Source: Candidatus Nitromaritima sp. SCGC AAA288-L16 (GTDB taxonomy: Bacteria; Nitrospinota; Nitrospinia; Nitrospinales; VA-1). Taken from it: a stretch of DNA of 50,846 nucleotides. The notes below the pieces were generated by a model. It was not told where the DNA came from. It searched no databases and saw only the letters and a program-made list of their open reading frames with translations. Shown here piece by piece: positions 35,226 through 45,053 of this stretch. The DNA lies in assembly GCA_000372225.1 (NCBI GenBank), contig AQTY01000013.1:1-50846 (forward strand), given 5' to 3'. Both the position numbers and the translations under genes were made by a program. How positions within the stretch are numbered: the first letter of the stretch is position 1; every line of letters begins with the position of its first letter.

Positions 35226-36131
35226 ATGGAAATTTTTAAGCGTGTCACCGAGTTTGATTTCATGGCGAAAAAGACTATGGCAATTACGTTATCATGTGCC
35301 GTTATCTTGATAGGAATCATTTCGATAGCGGTCCATGGAGGCTTGAGGTACGGTATTGATTTTGCCGGTGGTACTTTAGTCCAACTAAAGTTTAAAAACC
35401 CACCAGCAATTGAAGAAGTTCGAGACGGACTAAGAACGATCGGACTAGGTGAGAGTACGATTCAGGAATTTGGTTCAAAAAACCATTTGTTACTCCGCAT
35501 TGAAAGATCGGAGGGCAAACTTGAAGAGATTGGCACTAAAATAAAAAACAGCCTGATAGGAAAATATGAAGCAGAAAATATTGTCGTCGAGCGCGTGGAG
35601 ATGGTTGGTCCTAAGGTAGGGAAGGATTTGCGAGAGAAAGCTATTTTGTCAATTGTTTACGCGATCATAGGGATTGTCATTTATATATCCTGGCGATTTG
35701 AATTTCAGTATGCTGTCGCTGCGATCATTGCTCTTATTCATGATGTGTTGGTTACCATGGGCGCGTTTTCGTTAGCCGACAAAGAGTTTACATTGGTTAT
35801 CGTGGCGGCTTTTCTTACTATTATTGGTTATTCGCTTAATGATACTATTGTTGTATTTGATCGCATTCGTGAAAATATGCGTCGCAAGGGAAAGACCTTG
35901 TTAAAAGATGTCATTAATGCCAGCATCAACCAGACTCTCAGTAGAACAATTCTTACTTCTGGTACGACATTGTTGGTGGTCGTTGCTCTTTTTTTTCTTG
36001 GCGGAGAAATCATCCACGACTTTTCATTCGCCCTGATGATCGGTGTTCTTGTTGGAACCTACTCCTCAATTTTTATCGCCAGCGTTTTTCTTGTATATTG
36101 GAAAAGTCGAAGTGCCAAAAAACGTGTTTGA
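35226..36131 (+). CDS. secF: Protein translocase subunit SecF
   Basis: 301 residues; GIDFAGGT (about 43-50), periplasmic domain, and five C-terminal helices with IGYSLNDTIVVFDRIREN. Partner of SecD, 11 bp downstream. Confidence 0.97.
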   Translation: MEIFKRVTEFDFMAKKTMAITLSCAVILIGIISIAVHGGLRYGIDFAGGTLVQLKFKNPPAIEEVRDGLRTIGLGESTIQEFGSKNHLLLRIERSEGKLEEIGTKIKNSLIGKYEAENIVVERVEMVGPKVGKDLREKAILSIVYAIIGIVIYISWRFEFQYAVAAIIALIHDVLVTMGAFSLADKEFTLVIVAAFLTIIGYSLNDTIVVFDRIRENMRRKGKTLLKDVINASINQTLSRTILTSGTTLLVVVALFFLGGEIIHDFSFALMIGVLVGTYSSIFIASVFLVYWKSRSAKKRV

Positions 36132-36268
36132 AAGAGTTCCCCAGAGTCTACCTCTCCTTTAAAAATTTGCATTCCTTTGTGCGCCGTGATAAATTTTTCG
36201 ACGATCCTATACACAGCTAAACACACAATCAGGTTATCTTTCTTGACAAACCAAGAAAAATTACTTCA

Positions 36269-36997
36269 ATGAACCCCCAACTGAAAAGTTTGATTGAGCT
36301 TCAAGCAATAGATAGCCAAATTGGTGAGTTGGAACATGGGAAGGCCGCAATTCCTAAACAGATAGAATCGGGTAAGGCAGGGGTTAAAGAAAAACAGAAC
36401 CAGTTGGCGGAGGCAGAGAGTAGTTTTGCACAACTGCAAAAGGAGCGCAAAGATTTAGAAATAGATGTTATAGAAGAAAACGATCATGCAGCCAAAACTA
36501 AAACCAAACTTTCGGCTGTAAAGACTAATAAAGAATATAGCGCAATTCTTGTTGAAGTCGATGCAGTAAAAGAAAAAATTTTAGCTCTTGAAGATCGGGA
36601 GCTCGAATTAATGGAAATACTTGAGAAAAAAGAAAGAGAACTTCTCCCGCTTAAAGCTAATTGCAAGGAAGAGGAAGAAAAATTTAACGAGTATAAATTA
36701 AAAAAAGAAGCTGAATCTGAACGCACCAAAAAAGAATTAGAAGTTATTCGTCCAAGGCGCTCTCAAGCTGCGGACAATCTTGATGTGAAATTACTAGAAC
36801 ATTATACGAAAGTTTTTAATGCTCGAGAGGGTGTGGTTGTTGTACCTATTCATGAAAATATATGCCAGGGATGCCTCCAACACATTCTTCCTCAGCAAGT
36901 GATAGACGTGAAGTCTGGAGAAACAATAATTTATTGCGAACAATGTTCACGTATTCTTTATTGGAAAGAAACAAATGAAGGCGCGGTTCCGAAGTAA
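36269..36997 (+). CDS. Coiled-coil protein with C4-type zinc ribbon
   Basis: 242 residues. Residues about 10-175 are a long charged coiled coil; the C-terminus has CQGC...CEQC (about 200-228), a zinc ribbon as in the CdsZ-like/zf-RING_7 family. Members probably bind nucleic acid; homologues are often encoded next to the RNase P RNA. Its last codons and stop (36995-36997) lie inside the 5' strand of the rnpB P1 helix. Confidence 0.8.
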   Translation: MNPQLKSLIELQAIDSQIGELEHGKAAIPKQIESGKAGVKEKQNQLAEAESSFAQLQKERKDLEIDVIEENDHAAKTKTKLSAVKTNKEYSAILVEVDAVKEKILALEDRELELMEILEKKERELLPLKANCKEEEEKFNEYKLKKEAESERTKKELEVIRPRRSQAADNLDVKLLEHYTKVFNAREGVVVVPIHENICQGCLQHILPQQVIDVKSGETIIYCEQCSRILYWKETNEGAVPK

Positions 36998-37389
36998 ACT
37001 GGGTGATCGCTGTTTCGGCTTTTGAGCTGAGAGAGAGGAAAGTCCGGGCTCCAAAGAGCAGGATACTCCGTAACGCGGAGTGAGGGTGACCTCAAGGAAA
37101 GTGCAGCAGAAAAGATACGGCCAACCCGAGACGAAGGGTGACTTTTTTCTCGGCGGCAAAGGTGAAATGGTGAGGTAAGAGCTCACCAGTACCGCCGGCG
37201 ACGGTGGTAGCTTGGCAAACCCTATCCGGAGCAAGATCAAATAGGAAAGTGTTTGAGGGCGGCTCGTCCAAAACTTTCGGGTTGATTGCTTGAGCCTTTC
37301 GGCAACGACAGGCCTAGATTGATGATCGCCGCTTCTTTGTGGGAACGCTCTTCAAAGAAGAACAGAACCCGGCTTATGGTTTACTTCGG
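36989..37389 (+). ncRNA. rnpB: RNase P RNA (class A)
   Basis: About 400 nt. P1 is a perfect 11-bp helix: CCGAAGTAAAC (36989-36999) with GTTTACTTCGG (37379-37389). Conserved blocks in order: GAGGAAAGTCCGGGCTCC (P4 5' side), GAAAGTGCAGCAGAAA, GGTAAGAGCTCACCAG, GAGCAAGATCAAATAGG, GATTGATGATCGCC and ACAGAACCCGGCTTA (P4 3' side). This is the catalytic RNA that matures tRNA 5' ends. A T-run (37399-37404) follows without a separate strong stem. P1 overlaps the upstream gene's stop codon. Confidence 0.95.
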
Positions 37390-37568
37390 TCCCGTAGTTT
37401 TTTAAATAGAAGCAGTCTTACCTTTTGAGTTTGCAGGAAACTCTTTCCTTATGATCGCATCCATCTTTTTTTCATCAATAGAGGATGCAGGTGATGTCGA
37501 TAAGATTTTGTTTGCCAAATCTATGAATAGTTTAAATAAAGATTGCTTGATAGGGGGTAGAGTTTTTG

Positions 37569-39023
37569 TCATAGAGGAGGTTGTTTCAGGTGGTACTCTG
37601 TATTTAGCTGAAATTGATGTCCTACGGCAATCAGGTTTTCTTCATCAAAATGTTTGCTCATCAGTTGAATGCCAATTGGTATTTTATTTGTTTTTGAAGT
37701 TCCGCATGGAATGGAAATTCCAGGAATACCTGCAAGATTCGCTGATATGGTATATATGTCAGAGAGGTACATCTTGATAGGATCATTTACACGTTCCCCA
37801 AGTTTAAATGCCGTTATCGGTGAATTGGGAGCAATAATCACATCGCATTGTTCGAAAGCATTTTCGAAGTCCTGCTTGATAAGGGTGCGAACTTTTTGTC
37901 CTTTTAGATAGTAGGCGTCGTAGTAACCAGAGCTGAGGACAAAGGTTCCTAACATGATCCGACGCTTCACTTCTTCACCAAATCCTTCTTGTCTGGTATT
38001 CATATACATTTCGAGTAAGTTATCTGAACTTTTTGAACGGTAACCATATCTAACTCCGTCATATCGCGACAAGTTTGCGCTTGCCTCGGCGCAGGCAATA
38101 ATGTAATAAGTCGCCACTGAATACTGAAGATGAGGCAATGAAATTTCCACTTTTTTCATTCCGAGTGATTCCAAAGTTTTAATTGCTTCTTGCACGGATG
38201 CTTCAACCTCTGGATCAATTCCCGAGGTAAAGTATTCTTTTGGGATCCCCATTTTGAGTCCTGACAGATTTTTTTCCAAGCTGTTCATAAAGTTTGGTAA
38301 CTCTACATCCGCAGAAGTTGAATCCTGTGGGTCGTTCCCAGCTATTACGTTCATCAATAGCGCAGAATCCGCAACTGTCTTTGTCATGGGGCCGATTTGA
38401 TCCAATGATGATGCAAACGCAACAAGCCCAAAGCGAGACACCCTTCCATAAGTTGGTTTGAGCCCAGTCACCCCGCAGAAATTAGCAGGTTGACGTATTG
38501 ATCCTCCAGTATCACTTCCTAGAGCCGCAAGACATTCGTGGGCAGCAACGGCTGCGGCAGAACCACCACTTGAACCCCCAGGAACTCGACTTAAGTCCCA
38601 TGGATTCATCGTTGGGTGATGCCAGGAATTTTCTGTCGACGAGCCCATGGCAAATTCATCCATATTAGTTTTGCCTAAGATCACCGCTCCTGCTTTTTTA
38701 AGTCGACTAACCACCGTGGCATCGTATGGAGCGATGAACTGGTCGAGCATTTTTGATGAACAGGTGGTGCGTGTATCCTGCATGCAGATGAGGTCTTTTA
38801 AAGCTATAGGGATGCCAAGAAGAGGTGCGTCTTGGCCAGCGGCTAGTTTCTGGTCAGCTTCCTGAGCTTGATTGAGGGCTATATCTTGAGTTAGATGAAC
38901 ATAAGCTTGAACTTTGGGTTCTACACTCTCGATGCGTTGATATATTGCTTTAGTAAGTTCTACAGCAGAATATTTTTTCTGCAGCAAGTCTTCTTTTGCT
39001 TGAAGAATGGTTTTTCTATGCAT
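37569..39023 (-). CDS. gatA: Asp-tRNA(Asn)/Glu-tRNA(Gln) amidotransferase subunit A
   Basis: 484 residues. The amidase Ser-cis-Ser-Lys triad is complete: Lys76 (ALKD), Ser151 (PGGSSGGS) and Ser175 (SDTGGSIRQP). It releases ammonia from glutamine for GatB. Follows gatC by nine bases; gatB is not in the window. Confidence 0.97.
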   Translation of the reverse strand: MHRKTILQAKEDLLQKKYSAVELTKAIYQRIESVEPKVQAYVHLTQDIALNQAQEADQKLAAGQDAPLLGIPIALKDLICMQDTRTTCSSKMLDQFIAPYDATVVSRLKKAGAVILGKTNMDEFAMGSSTENSWHHPTMNPWDLSRVPGGSSGGSAAAVAAHECLAALGSDTGGSIRQPANFCGVTGLKPTYGRVSRFGLVAFASSLDQIGPMTKTVADSALLMNVIAGNDPQDSTSADVELPNFMNSLEKNLSGLKMGIPKEYFTSGIDPEVEASVQEAIKTLESLGMKKVEISLPHLQYSVATYYIIACAEASANLSRYDGVRYGYRSKSSDNLLEMYMNTRQEGFGEEVKRRIMLGTFVLSSGYYDAYYLKGQKVRTLIKQDFENAFEQCDVIIAPNSPITAFKLGERVNDPIKMYLSDIYTISANLAGIPGISIPCGTSKTNKIPIGIQLMSKHFDEENLIAVGHQFQLNTEYHLKQPPL

Positions 39024-39032
39024 AATCCTGAG

Positions 39033-39311
39033 TCAGATAATCTTTGGAACCTCGTAATGCCCCTTATTGTTGGATGGTGCTCCAGTCAAGTAGTCTATAT
39101 TCTTCGATTTAGAGCCCTTATCGTCACGAAAAACATTGTGGACGGGAAGAACATGGGAGGTTGGTTGTACATTTGATGTGTCTAACTGATTGAGTTGGTC
39201 TATGTAATCGACAACCTGTTCTAAGTACCCATCTAGTTTGTCGCTTTCAATTTCAGTGAGTTTCAGCCTAGCTAGTTTGGCGATCTTTTGGGTGTCGATT
39301 TTGTCAGACAT
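39033..39311 (-). CDS. gatC: Asp/Glu-tRNA amidotransferase subunit C
   Basis: 92 residues with KIAKLARLKLTEIE at the start and QPTSHVLPVHNVFRDD towards the end, the usual GatC pattern. It wraps GatA and GatB together. The operon continues from a truncated lolC upstream, with 117 bp between the two. Confidence 0.92.
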   Translation of the reverse strand: MSDKIDTQKIAKLARLKLTEIESDKLDGYLEQVVDYIDQLNQLDTSNVQPTSHVLPVHNVFRDDKGSKSKNIDYLTGAPSNNKGHYEVPKII

Positions 39312-39343
39312 TGGGAAGTAAGTGAAAAGAAATAGAGGGGGAA

Positions 39344-39427
39344 TTAGGCTTCAGTAGCTGATTTACGTTCCTTTTTTGGTTTTTTCTTTTCTTCAGCCAT
39401 TTCCTCTGTTGCAGTTATTTTTGCCAC
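39344..39427 (-). other. Orphan 27-codon tail frame between truncated lolC and gatC
   Basis: A short GTG frame of highly charged residues (TEEMAEEKKKPKKERKSATEA at the end), open back to about 39457 without a start codon. It looks like the C-terminal tail of another protein rather than a free gene, and begins where the lolC frame breaks. Probably a remnant left by the rearrangement. Confidence 0.35.
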
Positions 39428-39428
39428 C

Positions 39429-40385
39429 TTACGTTCTAGTCTCTTTAGCTTTTTCCATTACCAACATAAACAGCGTGCTTACAATATTAAACGCCGCCAC
39501 AAAAATAATTAAGATCAGAATAATAAACATGACAACCTTTTCAAGTTTGAGTGCAGAAAAAAGATTTCTATTCATGCGCATCCAGTCACGGACAAGATAA
39601 GGAAAGCCTAATTCTTTCTGGATTACAGAAGCAATATTCCCAGCCTGCTCAATATCATCAACCCTCACTTCTATACCAGAAACACCGTTCTTCATCGAAA
39701 AAAATTTTTGCGCCGACTTTAATAGAATAAATGATAAGTTTGCGTCGTATTCATACATCCCCGACTCGAACACACCAACCACTTTAAATAGTTTCATTCT
39801 GGGAATAAGTCCAACAGGAGTCACCCGTGAAACAGGTGAAACCATAGACACGATATCTCCAACGCCTGCACCCAATCTACGCGAAAGTTCATTCCCTAAA
39901 ATTATTCCAGCGCGATTCTTTTTTTCTCTCCCTTTTATTTCTCCAGAAAAACTTGATTTTTCCTTCAAGTCCGATACTGTTCCTGACACCATATTCTTCC
40001 CTAAATCTGAAACTGTTTCTTCTTTCTCTGGGTCTATTCCTCGCACAACAATCCCTGAAACTCTGTCGCCATTAATTAGCATCACCTGATTCATGATAAA
40101 TGGTGCCGCTGCTATAACCCCTTTGACAGAACGTACTTTTTCTATAATACCATCATAGTTTTCTACCATCACACGATTCATATTTGACACAACTACGTGA
40201 GAATTAGTTCCCAAGATTTTATCACGCAGATCTTTACTAAATCCTGACATGACTGCTATCACCACAATAAGGGCCATGACGCCTAAGCCTACCCCGGCTA
40301 TTGATATCCAAGTATTAAGAGAAATAAATTTTTGTGACTTTTTAGCGCTAAGGTGGCGAATGCTTACGAATAACTCGTAGGACAT
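39429..40385 (-). pseudogene. lolC: Truncated lipoprotein-releasing permease LolC/LolE
   Basis: 318 codons against about 400-415 in the family. The start is normal (MSYELFVSIRHLSAKK; N-terminal helix about 25-48; periplasmic domain) and the second helix is present (about 283-305, VVMFIILILIIFVAAFN). The frame ends at MEKAKETRT, just where the family continues (usually MEKxKEIAILKxMG) into two more helices. The missing part is not in another frame. No lolD follows, although lysS-lolC-lolD order is common. Gatekeeper of lipoprotein sorting; in this form it is unlikely to work. Confidence 0.7.
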
Positions 40386-40511
40386 GATGAGTGATAAAGT
40401 TGAAGGTTTTTAGATTGCAAATAAACTTTTCAGTTCTATCAATAAAATTTTCAAAGGATCAATCGAACTTCGCCTATAAACACCATTCAGGTGGAGTTTT
40501 ATTATATCCAG

Positions 40512-42017
40512 TTAAGATTCTTTTTTTAACTGTGGAAATAAGATAACGTCCCGGATAGATTGAGAGTTAGTAAGAAGCATGACTAATCGGTCCACACCTA
40601 TTCCCTCTCCCGCAGTTGGTGGCAGTCCATATTCTAAGGCACGGATAAAATCTAGGTCCATCATGTGAGCTTCTTCGTCCCCGGCATTGCGGTCAGAAAC
40701 TTGTTCCTCAAATCTTTGTTTCTGGTCTATCGGGTTATTCAACTCGGTATAAGCGTTAGCAATTTCCTTCCCCCCAACGAACAATTCAAAACGCTCGACC
40801 AAACTAGGGTCTTCCTCTTTCTTTTTTGACAATGGAGAAAGAGCCAAGGGATAGTCTGTTATATAAATAGGCTGGATCAAGTTGGGTTCAACAAAGTGGT
40901 CGAACAATTTTCCTAATACTTTTGCGTGACTGTCTTTCTTTTCCAAGGCCACCTTGTTTTCCAGGGCATAGGAAATAGACTTTTGGCAATCGTTAATATC
41001 GTCCAATGGTATTCCCCCAATATCTGCCAAAGATTGCTTAAATGTTTTTCTACCAAAGGGCTTAGAAAAATCAATACTCTCATTTCGAGTGGCTTCATCT
41101 TTACCACAAGTAAGGTCAAAGGTCATTTTGCCGAATACAGTTTGACATATGTGATGAAATAACTTTTCAGTCAGATCCATAAGGTCATTATAATCAGCAT
41201 AAGTTGTATAAAACTCAACCATAGTAAACTCTGGGTTATGATCGGTAGAAATACCCTCGTTCCTAAAGTTTCTATTAATCTCGTAAACTCGTTCAATACC
41301 ACCCACTACCAGTCTTTTCAGGTATAGTTCTGGCGCTACCCGAAGATAAAGATCCATATCAAGAGCGTTATGATGTGTCTTGAATGGTTTTGCTGTTGCA
41401 CCACCTGCAATGGACTGCATCATTGGTGTTTCCACTTCCAGATAGTCTCTCTGATTAAGGAACTCACGTAGCGCCTGAATAACCTTACTCCTGTAGATGA
41501 AAACATCTTTCACCTTTGGGTTGACCATTAGATCAACGTATCTTTGGCGGTACCTAAGCTCAACATCCTTTAATCCATGCCATTTTTCGGGAAGCGGTAA
41601 AAGCGATTTCGATAGCAAGGTGATTTTTTTTGCAAAAATTGTAAGCTCACCTGTTTTGGTCTTAGACAGCATTCCCTCCACACCAATAAAATCTCCAATA
41701 TCGAAAAGACTAAATATTTCGTAATTTTCTTCACCAATTTCATCCTTGCGTATATATACTTGAATTTGTCCTGTACGATCCTTGATGTGGCAAAAAGTCG
41801 TTTTACCATGACCGCGTCTCGCCATCATACGCCCACCAACCAAGCACTGCTTACCTACTTCTTCCAGTTCTTCCTTGGAGTTCGCAGAAAACTCACCAGC
41901 CAATGAACTGATAGTATCTTTAACTTTAAACCTGTTAATATAAGGGTTAATGCCCTTGGAGTATAATTGCGCAAGCTTGTCTCGCCGTAGCTTCACTAAA
42001 TCTGTTGACTCTTCCAT
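40512..42017 (-). CDS. lysS: Lysyl-tRNA synthetase, class II
   Basis: 501 residues from the ATG at 42017 (MEESTDLVKLRRDKL); the open frame extends 27 codons further. N-terminal OB anticodon-binding domain (about 55-155) and class II core: motif 2 (FRNEGISTDHNPEFTMVEFY, about 260-280, FRNEG then HNPEFT) and motif 3 (GEGIGVDRLVML near the end). Charges tRNA-Lys. Confidence 0.96.
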   Translation of the reverse strand: MEESTDLVKLRRDKLAQLYSKGINPYINRFKVKDTISSLAGEFSANSKEELEEVGKQCLVGGRMMARRGHGKTTFCHIKDRTGQIQVYIRKDEIGEENYEIFSLFDIGDFIGVEGMLSKTKTGELTIFAKKITLLSKSLLPLPEKWHGLKDVELRYRQRYVDLMVNPKVKDVFIYRSKVIQALREFLNQRDYLEVETPMMQSIAGGATAKPFKTHHNALDMDLYLRVAPELYLKRLVVGGIERVYEINRNFRNEGISTDHNPEFTMVEFYTTYADYNDLMDLTEKLFHHICQTVFGKMTFDLTCGKDEATRNESIDFSKPFGRKTFKQSLADIGGIPLDDINDCQKSISYALENKVALEKKDSHAKVLGKLFDHFVEPNLIQPIYITDYPLALSPLSKKKEEDPSLVERFELFVGGKEIANAYTELNNPIDQKQRFEEQVSDRNAGDEEAHMMDLDFIRALEYGLPPTAGEGIGVDRLVMLLTNSQSIRDVILFPQLKKES

Positions 42018-42207
42018 TGAATTGAATAAGTTAATATTGAGAGATAAAAGAATCCGACTTAAGCTATTTTTAATTTTCCAAAAAAATACACACTGCAAAT
42101 CAGAGTCTCAATTAGACTATTGGCTGGCTTTATCATGCGAGGTTCTTTGTTCAAACAGTTTAATGTTTCTTGTTTCCAAAAAATAATATTCCACAAAAAA
42201 ACTAGTA

Positions 42208-43800
42208 TTAATGCGCAACCTCCGTAAAGCGAGTCTCTCTAATAACGGTAATTTTAACTTCTCCAGGATATGTTACTTCTTTTTCTATACGTCTAGCGAC
42301 ACTCTTAGCCAACATGTTGGATTCCTCATCTGTAGCTATATCAGGAACAACAACAATACGAACCTCACGTCCAGCTTGAATCGCATAAGTTTTTTCAACG
42401 CCCTTGAAAGAATCCCCAATTTCTTCCAGCTTTGTCATTCGCTTAACGTAAGTTTCCAACATTTCACGGCGAGCTCCTGGGCGAGAAGCAGAAATAGTAT
42501 CTCCTGCTATAACTAAAACAGCGTAAAGAGACTCCGGCTCTATGTCCTCATGGTGTGCGCCAATAGCATTAACAACATATTTGTGTTCATTAAACCGCTT
42601 GGCAACATCAATTCCTAATTGAGTGTGCGTGCCATCTGTTTGACGATCAATAGACTTACCAATATCGTGTAAAAGGCCGGCACGTTTAGCAAGTTGAACA
42701 TCCAATCCTAACTCTGCAGCCATAAATCCACAAACTCTAGCAACTTCTTTAACATGTTCAAGAACATTTTGTGTGTAGCTTGTGCGATATTTAAGCCGCC
42801 CTAGCATATGCACCATCTCTGTATTTATATTATCTATTTCCAACTCCATAACCGCTTGTTCTCCAGCCTTCCTAGTCTGGCTAGCGACCTCCTTTCGGCA
42901 CTTGGCCACAACCTCTTCAATCTTTCCTGGATGAATGCGTCCATCAAGTATCAATTGCTCTAATGTAAGGCGGGCAACTTCGCGGCGTATCGGATCGAAC
43001 CCGGATAATATTACTGCTCCCGGTGTATCGTCAATAATAAGATCAACTCCCGTGGCCTGCTCAAGGGCACGAATATTTCTACCCTCGCGCCCTATAATCC
43101 GCCCCTTAATCGAATCGTCCGAAAGAGCCACCACAGAGATTGTACTTTCCGCCACACTATCAGACGCTAATCTCTGCACTGCCATAGTGATAATTTTTCT
43201 CGCCTCTTCCTCCGCATTATTCTGCGCATCCTCTTCAATTTTCTTTACTTCTTTTGCTGCATCCAGACGTGCTACATTAACAACTTTTGCCTTAATTTCT
43301 TCGATGGCTTGTTCAGCGGTAAACGAGCTGATACTTTCAAGTTTTTTCATTTCCTCCTGAGCCAATGCCTCATACCGCGACTTTTCATCTAAGCTCGACT
43401 GCTTAGTTTTTTCTGCTTCTTTTATCCTAACAGCTAATTCTTTTTCAAGGTCTACCAAACTCCCCTTCGAAAGCCTTAACTCATCTTCTTTTTGGTGCAC
43501 CCTACGCTCCTGATCTCGCAACTCCTGCCATTTAACCTGAACTTCTTTTTCGATTTTTTCCTTTTCAACTAAGGCTTTCTCTTTTCCTTCAACAACAGCG
43601 GCTTTAAATCTATTTTGCACCTCCTGCTCTGCTTCTTCAATAATCTTGATCTTTCTGGCTTCAGCTTCCTTAAGCTGGTATTGACTTATTAGTTTGCGCA
43701 GGAAATAACCAATCAAATACCCAACCACAACTGCCAAAAACATTCCTACAAGCAGGGTGGAAAAATTAAATTTAACAGCTGTAAAAATATGCATATTCAT
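42208..43800 (-). CDS. rny: Ribonuclease Y
   Basis: 530 residues: N-terminal membrane helix (about 15-34), long coiled coil, KH domain (GRIIGREGRNIRALEQATGVD region) and HD hydrolase domain (GLLHDIGKSID). Endoribonuclease that starts mRNA decay at the membrane. Follows fau by 20 bp. Confidence 0.96.
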   Translation of the reverse strand: MNMHIFTAVKFNFSTLLVGMFLAVVVGYLIGYFLRKLISQYQLKEAEARKIKIIEEAEQEVQNRFKAAVVEGKEKALVEKEKIEKEVQVKWQELRDQERRVHQKEDELRLSKGSLVDLEKELAVRIKEAEKTKQSSLDEKSRYEALAQEEMKKLESISSFTAEQAIEEIKAKVVNVARLDAAKEVKKIEEDAQNNAEEEARKIITMAVQRLASDSVAESTISVVALSDDSIKGRIIGREGRNIRALEQATGVDLIIDDTPGAVILSGFDPIRREVARLTLEQLILDGRIHPGKIEEVVAKCRKEVASQTRKAGEQAVMELEIDNINTEMVHMLGRLKYRTSYTQNVLEHVKEVARVCGFMAAELGLDVQLAKRAGLLHDIGKSIDRQTDGTHTQLGIDVAKRFNEHKYVVNAIGAHHEDIEPESLYAVLVIAGDTISASRPGARREMLETYVKRMTKLEEIGDSFKGVEKTYAIQAGREVRIVVVPDIATDEESNMLAKSVARRIEKEVTYPGEVKITVIRETRFTEVAH

Positions 43801-43820
43801 TACCTCGATAGTATATGTAA

Positions 43821-44447
43821 TTAAACCTCAACGCCTGATATGTCACGGCATCTTAGTGCTTTAGTTTCTGTAATCAAAAAGTGAACCGGTTCATCTAGAT
43901 CTGAGTGTGGAACTAAATTAAAAAGTTGAAAATCATAACTCACCGCAACTCGGCTCACATTTCTGGTGATTTTTTTAAAAAATTTATCATAGAACCCCCC
44001 TCCGTAACCAACTCGATTCCCGAATTTATCGAATGCTAGGCCAGGCACTACGACAAAGTCTATATTTGAAAAAGGAACTATATCCTGAAATTTAGGAGCA
44101 GGTTGTCTAACGCCATACTCTCCTATCACAAAATCTATATCCATCGAAGGAAGACGACTTGTCTGTAAATTTTCTCCCCTTGGGTCTAACAATGGAACCA
44201 AAACTTGCTTTCCCAACCATAGGGATTCCCGAATTATTCTTTCTGTCTGCACCTCAAAGGAGGTCGAGAGAAAACAAAAAACAGTTTTGGACTTCTTAAA
44301 TTCATCCATGCAAAACAATCGCTGAGCAATGGCAAGGTTTTTCTCATCTTTTTCTAGACCACCAAGCGCTTCTCGTTTTTGAATAATCGTTTTGCGAATC
44401 GCTATTTTGGTTTTGGCTGCCGACTCCGAACTGACCGCTAACGTCAT
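43821..44447 (-). CDS. fau: 5-formyltetrahydrofolate cyclo-ligase
   Basis: 208 residues from the ATG at 44447, preceded by GAGG at six bases; the open frame reaches 44462. Conserved KTKIAIRKTI at the N-terminus and the motif GNRVGYGGGFYDKFF (about 165-179). It recycles 5-formyl-THF to methenyl-THF. Encoded just after the 6S RNA, as in many proteobacteria (ssrS-fau). Confidence 0.9.
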   Translation of the reverse strand: MTLAVSSESAAKTKIAIRKTIIQKREALGGLEKDEKNLAIAQRLFCMDEFKKSKTVFCFLSTSFEVQTERIIRESLWLGKQVLVPLLDPRGENLQTSRLPSMDIDFVIGEYGVRQPAPKFQDIVPFSNIDFVVVPGLAFDKFGNRVGYGGGFYDKFFKKITRNVSRVAVSYDFQLFNLVPHSDLDEPVHFLITETKALRCRDISGVEV

Positions 44448-44837
44448 GTCAAACCTCATCAAGTAGTCACGCTCAATTATGCATTCAAAACAACCTTAAT
44501 GCAGTCAGGCAAGAAAAGTTAGATCAAAGTAAAATAAGTTCAAATCCCTAAAATACAGGTATGGTAACTTTATGCTGGCGAATCGCCGAATAACGCATCA
44601 AAGCGAGAGGTGGGTTGATTTAACACACGACTGAATCAAGGAGAAAAGTCTCTTAAAAAATTAATTTATGCAATAACATTTCTAGACAATCTTAATCTTG
44701 ACAAACAAAACAAGCCCCTTGCTTCGTTTGGAACTTTATTCAACCAAAAGGCGCAAAGAGAGAAAACTCTAGACACCTACTACCCAACTTTCCCGAGAAC
44801 ATAAATGAAATTAATTCACCCCTACCTATAAAACACT
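44448..44837. other. Gene-free stretch between 6S RNA and fau
   Basis: About 390 bp with no credible frame. The only structure seen is a 12-bp hairpin with G-U pairs and a 3-base loop (44703-44729), on the minus strand, which may end the 6S transcript although no T-run follows. Confidence 0.5.
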
Positions 44838-45052
44838 TAAACCTCCCCGAAATGCCGTGCAAAAATGTTTTTTTGAACCTGTCAAGGACAGGTGGGGAAT
44901 CTGTGTACCACTTTAGGCTTCCTTCGATCCTGCGTCGCAAATAAGGCTTGCACACCGTGATAGAAAGTCATCCCCGTTTTCAAAGCATTGGCTCAAAAAA
45001 TAAAATTTTACACAAACATGACAGGGAAGCGATAACTCAACATCCTTAAGGT
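44838..45052 (-). ncRNA. ssrS: 6S RNA
   Basis: Position between zapA and fau is the classical site of ssrS. On the minus strand the conserved E. coli-like blocks appear in order: TGAGCCAATGCTTT (5' side of the central bubble), AAGCCTTATTTGCGACG (E. coli has AAGCCUUAAAACUGCGACG) and CGGCATTTCGGGGAGG (3' closing stem), the last able to pair with ACCTTAAGGATG at the 5' end. An internal hairpin ACCTGTC/GACAGGT (44877-44893) fills the loop. It would bind sigma-70 RNA polymerase by mimicking an open promoter. The ends are approximate. Confidence 0.75.
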
Positions 45053-45053
45053 G

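Noticed and set aside
42935..43360. 141-codon plus-strand frame opposite rny
   Set aside because: Low-complexity Ser/Ala shadow of the RNase Y coiled coil.
44740..44955. 71-codon minus-strand frame
   Set aside because: Lies largely within the 6S RNA; Arg/Phe-rich with no start signal.
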